Shown here in pieces: positions 39,021-47,582 of a DNA stretch of 64,000 nucleotides. Source of the stretch: Halarcobacter ebronensis (GTDB taxonomy: Bacteria > Campylobacterota > Campylobacteria > Campylobacterales > Arcobacteraceae); NCBI RefSeq assembly GCF_013201825.1, contig NZ_CP053836.1, forward strand, positions 1-64,000, read 5' to 3'. Below the pieces are notes generated by a model. That model made no database searches, had not been told where the DNA came from, and saw only the letters and a program-made list of their open reading frames with translations. Every line of letters starts with the position of its first letter. Position 1 is the first letter of the stretch. The position numbers were made by a program, and so were the translations under genes.

Positions 39021-40076
39021 TTGCAAAACGCCAATTATTTACTAAATATTTTCAATTATAAACTCTATAAATATACAAATAGAACATATATCAACTTTGT
39101 TGAGGATATCCTCGACTTTGATTTTGACAAATCAAAAATAAAAATTGTATATTTAAATGAATATAGTCACAGCAAATTTTTTAATGAACTTTTTTTGGTT
39201 GAAGATAATGGAGATATAAAATTTCTTCATAAACATAATCTTATAAAGTTTATATACTCAAAAAAGTGTGAAATAAACTCCTTACTAAATATAAATATAA
39301 AAAACCAAAAAACCTATGAATTAATAAGAGTTATAGAGATACTTCAAAAGAGTTTTTTAATAAGTAATGATTTAAAAGATTTAAAGAAGATAAGTCATGA
39401 AGATATATTAAAACTTCATAAAATACTTTTTAACAGCTTTTTATCAAAACCTATAATCAGCCTTATAATAAATAATACAAACTATCGAGATAGAAACAAT
39501 AATATTTTGAAACTTTCTTATCTTGTCCCTAAAAATCATTTTGTAAACTATATTAAAATAAAAAATATTTTAAGTATTCATCCTTTTGCAACTGATAAGT
39601 TATTGCAAGAGGAGTTAAAAAGAGTACATGGGGTTGAGATATCCACCGTGCAGATTTTTAAAATCAGGAAAAAATACTTTATTCCAAATAGATTTGAAAG
39701 ATTTATAAACAACAACTACAAAAGGTTTGAACTCTATTTCTCTACACCAAAACTTCTATCAAATGACAATATCAATTCTTATAGTAATCTCTCTGCGGCA
39801 TATGAGTTAATTGCTGTTACAAAAGTTAGTTATAACTACAGTGAAACAAATACAATTTATATAGGTTCAACAAAGAATTTATATAAAAGATTAAACGAGT
39901 ATAAAAATGGTAAAGGGCACTCTTCAAAAATGAGAGAATTCCTAAAAAATAATCAAATTTATTTTAGATTTATAGAGACTGAGAACTATAAGCATTTAGA
40001 AACAGTATTATTACATGAATTTATATTTTTTTATGGAGATATGCCCCTTTTAAATTTTAATAATGCAAAAAAATAA
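39021..40076 (+). CDS. Protein with RpoN C-terminal-like region fused to a GIY-YIG nuclease domain
   Basis: The 351-aa protein is unusual. Residues about 95-170 (LIRVIEILQKSFL, then LKKISHEDIL, then NNNILKLSYL) follow the pattern of the sigma-54 core-binding/HTH region. Residues 186-227 (HPFATDKLLQEELK, then STVQIFKIRKKYFIP) resemble the RpoN-box domain with a degenerate box. Residues 277-345 form a GIY-YIG-like domain: TIYIGSTKNLYKRLNEY with Arg290, Glu327 and Asn345. The start is TTG at 39021 with AGGA 7 bp before. The sigma-54 resemblance is by eye and needs profile search. Confidence 0.65.
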   Translation: MQNANYLLNIFNYKLYKYTNRTYINFVEDILDFDFDKSKIKIVYLNEYSHSKFFNELFLVEDNGDIKFLHKHNLIKFIYSKKCEINSLLNINIKNQKTYELIRVIEILQKSFLISNDLKDLKKISHEDILKLHKILFNSFLSKPIISLIINNTNYRDRNNNILKLSYLVPKNHFVNYIKIKNILSIHPFATDKLLQEELKRVHGVEISTVQIFKIRKKYFIPNRFERFINNNYKRFELYFSTPKLLSNDNINSYSNLSAAYELIAVTKVSYNYSETNTIYIGSTKNLYKRLNEYKNGKGHSSKMREFLKNNQIYFRFIETENYKHLETVLLHEFIFFYGDMPLLNFNNAKK

Positions 40077-40190
40077 TCCTATAAAGTATGTAACATTTTG
40101 CAAAATAAAGAAAATAATTTTATTAACCTTAATGAAAAGATAAGATAAGATAAGATACTCCATTATTAATAATAAAGTGGGGTATAAATA

Positions 40191-42053
40191 ATGTTGAAAA
40201 ATGTCAGTACAAGAGTTAAGCTTATGCTTTTTCCGGTTATGTTTATAATAGTAATTATTACTTCAAGTATTACGTTTAAGCATTATTTTGGTGTCTCAAA
40301 TACGCGCAATGACGCTGCTGTTAAAACAGAAATCTTTCTACAACAATTTTTAAAGACAAGAATTGCAGTTTATCAGTTTATGAAAAATCCCAATGAAGAA
40401 TCATCAAAAAATGTTACAAATTTGTTAACAACATTTAGTAGTGAGATGGAGGCTTTTAAGTCAAAACTCTCTAAAAAAGCCAATCGTGACATATGTGATG
40501 ATATACTAAAACATGTTGGAACATATAAGATTTACTTTGATTTACTTAGTAAAGCAGAGCTAAATAATAATGCAAATACTTCTGAATATAAACAAGATCT
40601 TGCCAATATGATAAGTGCTAGTGATAGGCTTGAAGAATCATTAGAAAAAATTAACAAAAGTGCAACAGAATTAAAAGAAGAATCTATTGTAACTATGGAG
40701 GGTGTCTTAATGGCATTAGCCATGTTTTTTACTGTAATTTTTATTGGTTTTTCTATCTTTATTGTAAAACTTATTATCTCTTCACTTGATGATTTTAAAG
40801 TTGGTTTGGAAAACTTTTTTAACTACTTAAATAGAAAAGCAGAAAAAACTACTCTTTTAGATGACAAAAGAAAAGATGAATTTGGGAAAATGGCTAAAAT
40901 GGTCAATGAAAATATAGTTAGAACAAAAGAGTCTGTTGAAGAGGATAGAGATGTTATTCAAAAAGTAATTGAGGTTTTAGGTGAGTTGGAAAAAGGTGAT
41001 TTATATCAAAGAGTAAAAGCAAAATCATCAAATCCTGCTTTAGAAAAGCTTATCTCATTGCTTAATGATATGAGTTCAAATCTTGAATCAAATATTGATA
41101 GAATCTTAAAAATACTTGCTCAGTACTCTGAATATAAATATGTAAACACGGTTGAAACTAAAAATCTTAAAGAGCATCTTCTAAGATTGGCTGAGGGTGT
41201 AAATATGTTAGGTGAATCAATAACAGGAATGTTAATTGAGAGTGACAAAAATGGAGCTATTTTAGATAATAGTTCAAATGTATTATTAAAAAATGTTGAT
41301 ATTTTAAATCAAAACTCAAATGAAGCAGCAGCTGCTCTTGAAGAGACAGCGGCAGCTTTAGAACAAATCACTGGAAATATTGTAAATAACACAGAGAATG
41401 TAGTGAAAATGTCAAACTATGCAAAAGAGTTAAGTAGATCTGCAAATGAAGGACAAAAACTTGCAACAAAAACAACATCTGCAATGGATGATATAAATAG
41501 TAAAGTTAACTCTATTAATGAAGCAATTACAGTTATTGATCAAATTGCTTTCCAAACAAATATTCTTTCACTAAATGCTGCTGTTGAAGCAGCAACAGCA
41601 GGAGAAGCTGGAAAAGGTTTTGCAGTTGTAGCTCAAGAGGTAAGAAATCTTGCTTCAAGAAGTGCAGAAGCAGCAAAAGAGATAAAAGAGTTGGTTGAAG
41701 ATGCTACAGTAAAAGCAAACTATGGGAAAGAGATAGCTGATGAGATGATAGTTGGATATGAGGGATTAAATAAAAATATTAAAAATACCCTTGATATTAT
41801 CTCTGATGTTGAAATGGCAAGTAAAGAGCAATCAACAGGGATTGAACAGATAAATGATGCGATAACTTCTCTTGACCAACAAACACAACAAAATGCTGCA
41901 ATTGCAACACAAACCCATGAAGTAGCAATGCAAACTGATGAGATAGCAAAAACAATTGTAGAAAGTGTTAATGAAAAAGAGTTTAACAAAAATTTGAAAA
42001 TTGAGCCAAAAATCAAAAAAGATGAAGTTGAGAAATTAGCTGATATCGCATAA
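40191..42053 (+). CDS. Methyl-accepting chemotaxis protein
   Basis: The 620-aa chemoreceptor has TM helices near 10-28 and 172-196 around a periplasmic four-helix type sensor, a HAMP-like region, and a cytoplasmic signalling domain with the conserved tip ([20 protein letters not shown]). There is no obvious CheR-binding pentapeptide at the C-terminus. The ligand is unknown. Upstream (40139-40157) is a short run of GATAA repeats. Confidence 0.93.
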   Translation: MLKNVSTRVKLMLFPVMFIIVIITSSITFKHYFGVSNTRNDAAVKTEIFLQQFLKTRIAVYQFMKNPNEESSKNVTNLLTTFSSEMEAFKSKLSKKANRDICDDILKHVGTYKIYFDLLSKAELNNNANTSEYKQDLANMISASDRLEESLEKINKSATELKEESIVTMEGVLMALAMFFTVIFIGFSIFIVKLIISSLDDFKVGLENFFNYLNRKAEKTTLLDDKRKDEFGKMAKMVNENIVRTKESVEEDRDVIQKVIEVLGELEKGDLYQRVKAKSSNPALEKLISLLNDMSSNLESNIDRILKILAQYSEYKYVNTVETKNLKEHLLRLAEGVNMLGESITGMLIESDKNGAILDNSSNVLLKNVDILNQNSNEAAAALEETAAALEQITGNIVNNTENVVKMSNYAKELSRSANEGQKLATKTTSAMDDINSKVNSINEAITVIDQIAFQTNILSLNAAVEAATAGEAGKGFAVVAQEVRNLASRSAEAAKEIKELVEDATVKANYGKEIADEMIVGYEGLNKNIKNTLDIISDVEMASKEQSTGIEQINDAITSLDQQTQQNAAIATQTHEVAMQTDEIAKTIVESVNEKEFNKNLKIEPKIKKDEVEKLADIA

Positions 42054-42063
42054 AGGGTCTAAA

Positions 42064-44094
42064 ATGGAAAATGAACTCTCACCTAGAAAAGTTACAAAAT
42101 ATCCAGTAGATACTTTTGCAAATCAAGTAGATGCCTTAGTATATACAGTTGACATGGAGACTCAAGAGATTCTCTTTTGTAACGAAAAGTGTATGGAGGA
42201 GTTTGGTAATATTATTGGCAAAAAATGTCATGACCTATTGGAAAAAGTCTCGGTGAGTAGCTATTTAGACTCTTTTGATGATATACATTGGGGAGAAGAT
42301 GTAAGTGAGTATATGCACTCCCTAAGTAATAGAATATATCTATTTAGTGAGAAAATAGTTGAAGATTATAAGAAACTAAAAAAAGTAAAAGTTAGAGTTG
42401 GTGTTGATGTAACAACAAAAAAAAGTAATGGGAATAAAAGTAAAGATAAAAATCTTAAAAACAGTGATGTAATTGAGGCAATTTTAGATGCAACCATAGA
42501 GGGTATTTTTGTCTATGATGAGAAAAGAAAGTGCATAAAAGTTAATGATGTTGCCTCAAAAATATTTTGTTATACAAAAGATGAAATATTGGGAAAAGAT
42601 GTATCAAATTTTGTAGATCAAACATCTGTTCCAACAGTTAGAGAGATTCTTGCAACAGGATATGAAGAACCCTATGAAGCCACAATGATAAGGAGAAATG
42701 GAGAGAAATTTCCTTGTGTTTTAAGGGGTAAATATATCTATTTGAATAATGAAAAAGTAAGAGTTGTTGCAATTTTGGATATAAGTAATGTAAAAGAGAA
42801 AGAGGGTGAAATTGTAAAACTTGCTTTTTATGACTCCTTAACAAAACTGCCCAATAAAGTACTACTTAAAGATAGGGTAGATCAACTACTAACAAAGTTT
42901 AATAGAACAAATCACTATGGTGGACTTATTATAATTGATTTAGACCATTTTAAAAATATCAATGATACAAAAGGGCACTTTATTGGAGATAGAGTATTAG
43001 TAGAATTTGCGAAGAGATTACAAGCTTTAATAAGAAGATATGACACCATCTCAAGATTTGGAGGGGATGAGTTTATAGTATTAATTAATACTGAGTTTAG
43101 TGATAGAATTAAAGCCACTAATAGCATAAAAGAGATTGCAAAAAAGATATTAAAGAATATAAAAAAGAGTTTTAAAATAGATGAAGATGAGTATATTTTA
43201 ACAGCAAGTATTGGTATCTCTATTTTTGATAAAAATTTTACCTATGATGAAATTCTAAAGTGTGCAGATAGTGCTATGAATTTTGCAAAAAAAAGAGGTA
43301 GAGACAACTACAACTTTTTTGATTCAAAACTCCAATTAGAACTTGAGAGAAAGGCAATAATAACTACTAGATTAAGGGATGCCATAAGATATAATCAAAT
43401 ATCAATTGTATATCAAAAACAGGTACATTTAGATAAAAAAGTAGTTGGAGTGGAAGCCTTAGCTAGATGGGAAGATCAAGAGTTAGGATTAGTAAGTCCA
43501 AATGAGTTTATTCCTATAGCAGAAGAGAGTGGGTTAATCATAGAGTTTGGTTACCATCTTATTGAAGAGGCGGTAAAGCTTTTAAAAACGTGGCAAGAAA
43601 ATCATGAAAAGTCAAACTGGAGAGTCTCTGTAAATGTAAGTTTGAGTCAATTTGTAAAAGATGATTTTATAAAATATATTGAAAATATGGTTAATATATA
43701 TGGGATTGACCCAAAACTTTTAAGGCTAGAAATTACTGAAAGTTTTCTTTTAAGTAATGGTGATAATGCTATCAAGAAAATTGATTATCTAAAAAAATTG
43801 GGACTTAGTATCTCAATTGATGATTTTGGTACAGGTTACTCCTCTTTGGGATATTTAAAAAAATTATCAATAGATGAATTAAAGATTGACAAGATATTTA
43901 TTGATGATATTTTAGAAGATAAAAATGATGAAATACTTGTTTGTGCTATTTTAGAGATAGGAAATAAATTTGATATAGATGTTATTGCAGAAGGTGTTGA
44001 AAACAGCCAAACCCATGAGAAGTTGAAATCTCTTGGTTGTAAGTATTTTCAAGGGGATTACTTCTTTGTTCCACAAACAAGAAGTGAGCTATAA
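42064..44094 (+). CDS. PAS-GGDEF-EAL cyclic-di-GMP enzyme
   Basis: The 676-aa protein has an N-terminal PAS-like region, a second PAS domain (about 140-255), a GGDEF domain with intact RFGGDEFIVL (cyclase) and an EAL domain with VGVEALARWED and DDFGTGYSSLGYL (phosphodiesterase). Both catalytic signatures look intact, so the net activity cannot be predicted. It starts 10 bp after the chemoreceptor gene, so they are probably cotranscribed. Confidence 0.92.
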   Translation: MENELSPRKVTKYPVDTFANQVDALVYTVDMETQEILFCNEKCMEEFGNIIGKKCHDLLEKVSVSSYLDSFDDIHWGEDVSEYMHSLSNRIYLFSEKIVEDYKKLKKVKVRVGVDVTTKKSNGNKSKDKNLKNSDVIEAILDATIEGIFVYDEKRKCIKVNDVASKIFCYTKDEILGKDVSNFVDQTSVPTVREILATGYEEPYEATMIRRNGEKFPCVLRGKYIYLNNEKVRVVAILDISNVKEKEGEIVKLAFYDSLTKLPNKVLLKDRVDQLLTKFNRTNHYGGLIIIDLDHFKNINDTKGHFIGDRVLVEFAKRLQALIRRYDTISRFGGDEFIVLINTEFSDRIKATNSIKEIAKKILKNIKKSFKIDEDEYILTASIGISIFDKNFTYDEILKCADSAMNFAKKRGRDNYNFFDSKLQLELERKAIITTRLRDAIRYNQISIVYQKQVHLDKKVVGVEALARWEDQELGLVSPNEFIPIAEESGLIIEFGYHLIEEAVKLLKTWQENHEKSNWRVSVNVSLSQFVKDDFIKYIENMVNIYGIDPKLLRLEITESFLLSNGDNAIKKIDYLKKLGLSISIDDFGTGYSSLGYLKKLSIDELKIDKIFIDDILEDKNDEILVCAILEIGNKFDIDVIAEGVENSQTHEKLKSLGCKYFQGDYFFVPQTRSEL

Positions 44095-44124
44095 AAAGGC
44101 TTCTTTTAAGAAGCCTCTTTTTAG
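44093..44124. terminator. Bidirectional terminator after the GGDEF-EAL gene
   Basis: AGGCTTCTT (44097-44105) pairs with AAGAAGCCT (44108-44116), followed by CTTTTT on the plus strand and preceded by AAAAA, so it can serve the minus-strand ferredoxin gene as well. Confidence 0.8.
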
Positions 44125-44507
44125 AAGTTTTGTACGTTTGCCCCTGATTCTCTGTCAGCCATAGAGATATCAGAAATAAATTTTTGCTCTTTAACGCTTG
44201 GTAGCATAAGACCTTTTGATTTATGTTCTCTAATTTTATAGATACCTTCATCATTTTTCTCTGAGAAATAGTCATTAAACTCTGAAGTATAAGGCATATC
44301 CCATACAATAGCACCCTCAGTTGGACATGCTTCAGCACATCTTGGAGCATCTGCATGATCAACACACTCTACACATGTTTCAGGTTTTACATAAAAGAAA
44401 TCATCGTTTGGATTTTTTTCATTTCCCTCTTCTAAGATTGCCGCAACTGGACACTCCGAGATACATGCCTCACAACTTATGCATTCGTCAGTTATTCTTA
44501 CTGCCAT
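44121..44507 (-). CDS. 2[4Fe-4S] ferredoxin, nif-associated
   Basis: The 128-aa protein has two cluster-binding motifs, CISCEACISECP (C-x2-C-x2-C-x3-CP) and CVECVDHADAPRCAEACP (C-x2-C-x8-C-x3-CP). The long second spacing is typical of FdxN and related nif-linked ferredoxins. The C-terminal 60 residues are an extension of unknown role. It has its own sigma-54-type promoter and probably supplies low-potential electrons to nitrogenase or cofactor assembly. Confidence 0.88.
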   Translation of the reverse strand: MAVRITDECISCEACISECPVAAILEEGNEKNPNDDFFYVKPETCVECVDHADAPRCAEACPTEGAIVWDMPYTSEFNDYFSEKNDEGIYKIREHKSKGLMLPSVKEQKFISDISMADRESGANVQNF

Positions 44508-44542
44508 TTTTCATCCTTCACTTTAAATTATAAACTTAAAGA

Positions 44543-44558
44543 TGCAAAAACCATTCCT
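44543..44558 (-). promoter_or_regulatory. Sigma-54 promoter of the ferredoxin gene
   Basis: On the minus strand AGGAATGGTTTTTGCA has GG-N10-GC spacing and is followed by T. A start near 44532 would leave a 25-nt leader with a GAAGGA ribosome site. It matches AGGAAYRGTTYWTGCAT, shared with two other sites in the window. Confidence 0.75.
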
Positions 44559-44564
44559 TAATGG

Positions 44565-45026
44565 TTATTTTAGATGGTTATACCAAGCAGATAGATTACT
44601 TTTTTTAAATGATTTTTTAAGATAAAACTCTTTTGCAGAAGTATTGTCATTATCACATACAAGTTGAAGTCTTTTTATATGGTGCCTATGTGCATACTCT
44701 TTTAAATATTCAAAAAGGTAAGTTCCCACACCCATATCTCTATAATCATCATTTACTATGAAGTCTTCAATTAGTCCTGTTTTAGCTCCAACTGCTGTTG
44801 AAATAATTGTTTGCAAAGTAACCATTGCAACAATCTCTCCCTCAAATTTAGCCAAAACTATTACAGAGTCTCTTTGTTTGAGAAGAAGTTTTAACCCCTC
44901 TTTATGTTTCTCTTCGTCAAAAGTAAAATCTTTTTCAATTGCAAAGAGTTTTTTCAAAAGGGGTAAAAGTGAATTTATATCTTCCTCTGTAGCATTACAA
45001 ATTTGTAGATTATTTTTTAATATCAC
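44565..45026 (-). CDS. GNAT family N-acetyltransferase
   Basis: The 153-aa protein has the GNAT core, with the acetyl-CoA-binding motif DDYRDMGVGTYLFEYLKEYA (R/Q-x-x-G-x-G type), and a C-terminal NTSAKEFYLKKSF. It overlaps the end of clpX by 17 bp and so belongs to the nifA operon. The substrate is unknown. Confidence 0.88.
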   Translation of the reverse strand: MILKNNLQICNATEEDINSLLPLLKKLFAIEKDFTFDEEKHKEGLKLLLKQRDSVIVLAKFEGEIVAMVTLQTIISTAVGAKTGLIEDFIVNDDYRDMGVGTYLFEYLKEYAHRHHIKRLQLVCDNDNTSAKEFYLKKSFKKSNLSAWYNHLK

Positions 45027-46263
45027 CGTAATTAATCTCTTTTTTATCAGTCAATTTTTTATCACTTGGCTTTTTATATACCAAGTCTACGTCCTTCTGC
45101 TTAGTTATATAATCTTTTGTGATTATACATGAACCTAAGTTTTTTTCTGAAGGAATTGTATATTGTAATGGTAACATAATTTTCTCTATAATTCCCCTAA
45201 GCCCTCTAGCTCCTACATCTTTCTCAACAGCTATTTCTGCTATCTCTTCTAGGGCATCGTCACTGAAATTAAGTTCAACACCATCTAACTCAAAAAGTAT
45301 CTCATACTGTTTTGTAATGGCATTCTTTGGCTCTTTAAGAACTCTTATTAAATCTTCCCGTGAAAGTTTATCAAGTTCTGCAATTACAGGTATTCTTCCC
45401 ATAAATTCAGGAATTAAACCAAAATTAATAAGCTCTTTTGGCTCTATCTCTTTTTTTTCATCCTCTTTATTTTTACCATTTACAAATCCCATTACAGAAG
45501 ATTTATTTTTGTCCTTATCTTTTCGTAAACCTACAAAAGCACCACCACAGATAAAAAGAACATGGGTTGTATCAAATAAAACAGTTTCAGCAGTTGAGTT
45601 TTTTCTACTCCCTTTTACAGGAACATAAACATCAGCTCCTTCTAAAATCTTTAGAAGACCTTGTTGTACACCCTCTCCACTTACATCTCTACCACTTGTG
45701 GCACTCTCACTTTTATTTGCAATTTTATCTATCTCATCAATGTAGATAATTCCTCTTTTTGCTTTTTCCAAATCAAAATCAGCAGCTGCAAGAAGTCTTG
45801 AAAGAATTGATTCCACATCTTCTCCCACATATCCAGCTTCTGTTAAAGCAGTAGCATCAGCAACGGCAAAGGGAACATCCATAATTTTTGCCAAAGATTT
45901 TGCAAGTAGAGTTTTCCCTGAACCTGTTGGTCCAACTAACATAATATTTGATTTTTCTAGTTCAACATTTTTTACAATTGGTTTATCAATTCTTTTATAG
46001 TGATTATATAAAGCAACAGCTAGTACTTTTTTTGCATCATCTTGCCCAATTACATAGTCATCTAAATGCTCTTTTATTTTCACAGGTACACTAAGCCCTT
46101 TTTGAAACTCTCTTTTTGAAACTTGAACAGCCTCTTTATCTAAAACTGTAGAGCACATTGTGATACACTCATCACAAATATGTGCAGTTTCGCTACTAAA
46201 TATTTTCTTAACTTCATTTATCTGCTTACCGCAGAAATCACATCTAGTTGTTTTATTTTCCAT
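45010..46263 (-). CDS. clpX: ClpX-type unfoldase, probable nif-specific paralog
   Basis: The 417-aa AAA+ unfoldase has the N-terminal C4 zinc domain ([15 protein letters not shown]), Walker A GPTGSGKT, pore loop [15 protein letters not shown] and the sensor region ([13 protein letters not shown]). Two usually conserved loops differ: the RKH loop reads RKN, and the ClpP-docking IGF reads MGF. Within the nifA operon, overlapping its neighbours, it fits a specialised nif ClpX like ClpX2 of Azotobacter, which controls cofactor-assembly protein levels. That role is inference. Confidence 0.9.
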   Translation of the reverse strand: MENKTTRCDFCGKQINEVKKIFSSETAHICDECITMCSTVLDKEAVQVSKREFQKGLSVPVKIKEHLDDYVIGQDDAKKVLAVALYNHYKRIDKPIVKNVELEKSNIMLVGPTGSGKTLLAKSLAKIMDVPFAVADATALTEAGYVGEDVESILSRLLAAADFDLEKAKRGIIYIDEIDKIANKSESATSGRDVSGEGVQQGLLKILEGADVYVPVKGSRKNSTAETVLFDTTHVLFICGGAFVGLRKDKDKNKSSVMGFVNGKNKEDEKKEIEPKELINFGLIPEFMGRIPVIAELDKLSREDLIRVLKEPKNAITKQYEILFELDGVELNFSDDALEEIAEIAVEKDVGARGLRGIIEKIMLPLQYTIPSEKNLGSCIITKDYITKQKDVDLVYKKPSDKKLTDKKEINYGDIKK

Positions 46264-47080
46264 GGCTATCTATAAATTCGTCAATACTCACTTTAATATT
46301 CTCTAAAGAGTGAGTTTTGATAAATTTTTCCTCTTTTTTTGTTAATTCCTCTTTGTTTAAAAGTGTAACTCCACCTTTAAGACCAATTGTAATCTCGTTT
46401 GCAACCATTCTAAAAGTATCTCTAGCAAAGTCTACACCCATAAAAAGATACTCTTTATCTTTTCTATACTCTTTTAATACAGGAGGTATAGCGTACCCAC
46501 CCATAGCTTCAGTAAGCCAATCAACAAAATCTGCATCTGAGATAATAAAATTCATTTCAGGTTTTGTTGAACCCATTGGTTTAAAAAGAATAGGCAAATC
46601 TAGACTTAGACTCTCTTTTTCTACTCTTGTATATTCAGCTTTTGAAGAGTCATATTTATAAATCATAAATCTATCATAATCTGCTGTTATTCTTGAAACA
46701 CCCAGAATTAAAAAGTGATCACAATCGCTATAGATTTTTTGAAGTGAGTCATCTAACGTTGTATCAATTATATATTTTGGTTTAATCTCACTTAACCATT
46801 TGTATGTTTTTGGTATCTCATACTCTTTTGAACTAAAAATGTGATTTGTCATTTGAATAATGAACTCTCGACCTTTCCTTTGTTCCAAACTCATTGCAGC
46901 TCTACTATACTCATACATAAGTCTTTGACTCATTGCTCTTCCATTGTTTAGTGCTAAAATCATAGAGTCACTATCATATGGTAAGCTACTTCCATCTTTT
47001 GCAATGGTTCCTTCAAATATACCCATTCCTAAAAATGGTATAAGTTCTCCGCTTTTTAATTTTTCAACTATCTTATCCAT
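46253..47080 (-). CDS. SIR2-like domain protein in nifA operon
   Basis: The 275-aa protein (ATG at 47080; the TTG at 47089 is less likely) begins with a SIR2-like nucleotide-binding opening, GELIPFLGMGIFEG, and continues with a Rossmann-like pattern including PKYIIDTTLDDSLQ. The classical sirtuin catalytic His context is not evident. It overlaps the preceding Tpx-like gene by 8 bp and clpX by 11 bp. SIR2-like domains bind NAD or ADP-ribose, so a link to redox or nitrogenase regulation is possible but unproven. Confidence 0.75.
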   Translation of the reverse strand: MDKIVEKLKSGELIPFLGMGIFEGTIAKDGSSLPYDSDSMILALNNGRAMSQRLMYEYSRAAMSLEQRKGREFIIQMTNHIFSSKEYEIPKTYKWLSEIKPKYIIDTTLDDSLQKIYSDCDHFLILGVSRITADYDRFMIYKYDSSKAEYTRVEKESLSLDLPILFKPMGSTKPEMNFIISDADFVDWLTEAMGGYAIPPVLKEYRKDKEYLFMGVDFARDTFRMVANEITIGLKGGVTLLNKEELTKKEEKFIKTHSLENIKVSIDEFIDSHGK

Positions 47081-47582
47081 GACAACCAACTCCCGTGTAG
47101 GATTGATATACCTTATTTAGTTCAACTCGAATTCTCTCTACGTCAAGTAGAGTCTCTAAGTCATTTGGCATATCAATATGATAGATAGCTCCATCTTTCC
47201 CGATGATAAACAGAGCCTTTGTTAACTTATCTACAAAGGTACCACTTACAATTTTCGTTCCATACATATCTCCAAACTCATTATTTATGTCAAAAACAGG
47301 AATAATTTTCTTAAATTTGGGTAATTCTAGGGGTGAATTAAAAAATATGTAGGTGAAGATTTCAACCTTTGCTTCACTCATAAATTCATCAAAAGCTAGA
47401 ATCTCCTCTTTAAAATCTTCAAAATTGGGAAATGATAAAAAAATCTGAATCATTCTGTTAGCATTTGCCTTTTTAATAGTAAACTCTTTTCCATTAATAG
47501 CTTCAACATCAACATTTTCAGCCATATATCCAATATCAATTAGCTCATCAGTTAATTCAAACTCTTCATTTTTATATTTCAT
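47073..47582 (-). CDS. Thiol peroxidase-like (redoxin) protein lacking the peroxidatic Cys
   Basis: From the ATG at 47582 the protein has 169 aa and follows the Tpx pattern: a lead-in DIGYMAENVDVEAING, LSFPNFEDF where Tpx has PSxDTPVC, YGTKIVSGTFVDKLTKALFI and GKDGAIYHID. The peroxidatic Cys position is not cysteine; the only Cys is in the C-terminal GVGCHG. It is therefore probably not a normal peroxidase. It overlaps the 3' end of nifA by 11 bp. Confidence 0.72.
   Translation of the reverse strand: MKYKNEEFELTDELIDIGYMAENVDVEAINGKEFTIKKANANRMIQIFLSFPNFEDFKEEILAFDEFMSEAKVEIFTYIFFNSPLELPKFKKIIPVFDINNEFGDMYGTKIVSGTFVDKLTKALFIIGKDGAIYHIDMPNDLETLLDVERIRVELNKVYQSYTGVGCHG

Noticed and set aside
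39007-39023. A GG-N10-GC match (AGGATTTTATCTTGCAA) just before the sigma-54-like/GIY-YIG gene, resembling the nif promoters.
   Set aside because: The AGGA is well placed as the ribosome site and the TTGC is the TTG start codon plus the next base. A promoter here would leave the start codon upstream of the transcript. The match is probably coincidental.
40139-40157. Short tandem GATAA repeats as a phase-variable tract upstream of the chemoreceptor gene.
   Set aside because: Only about four units lie outside the coding sequence; too short to call a contingency repeat without strain comparison.
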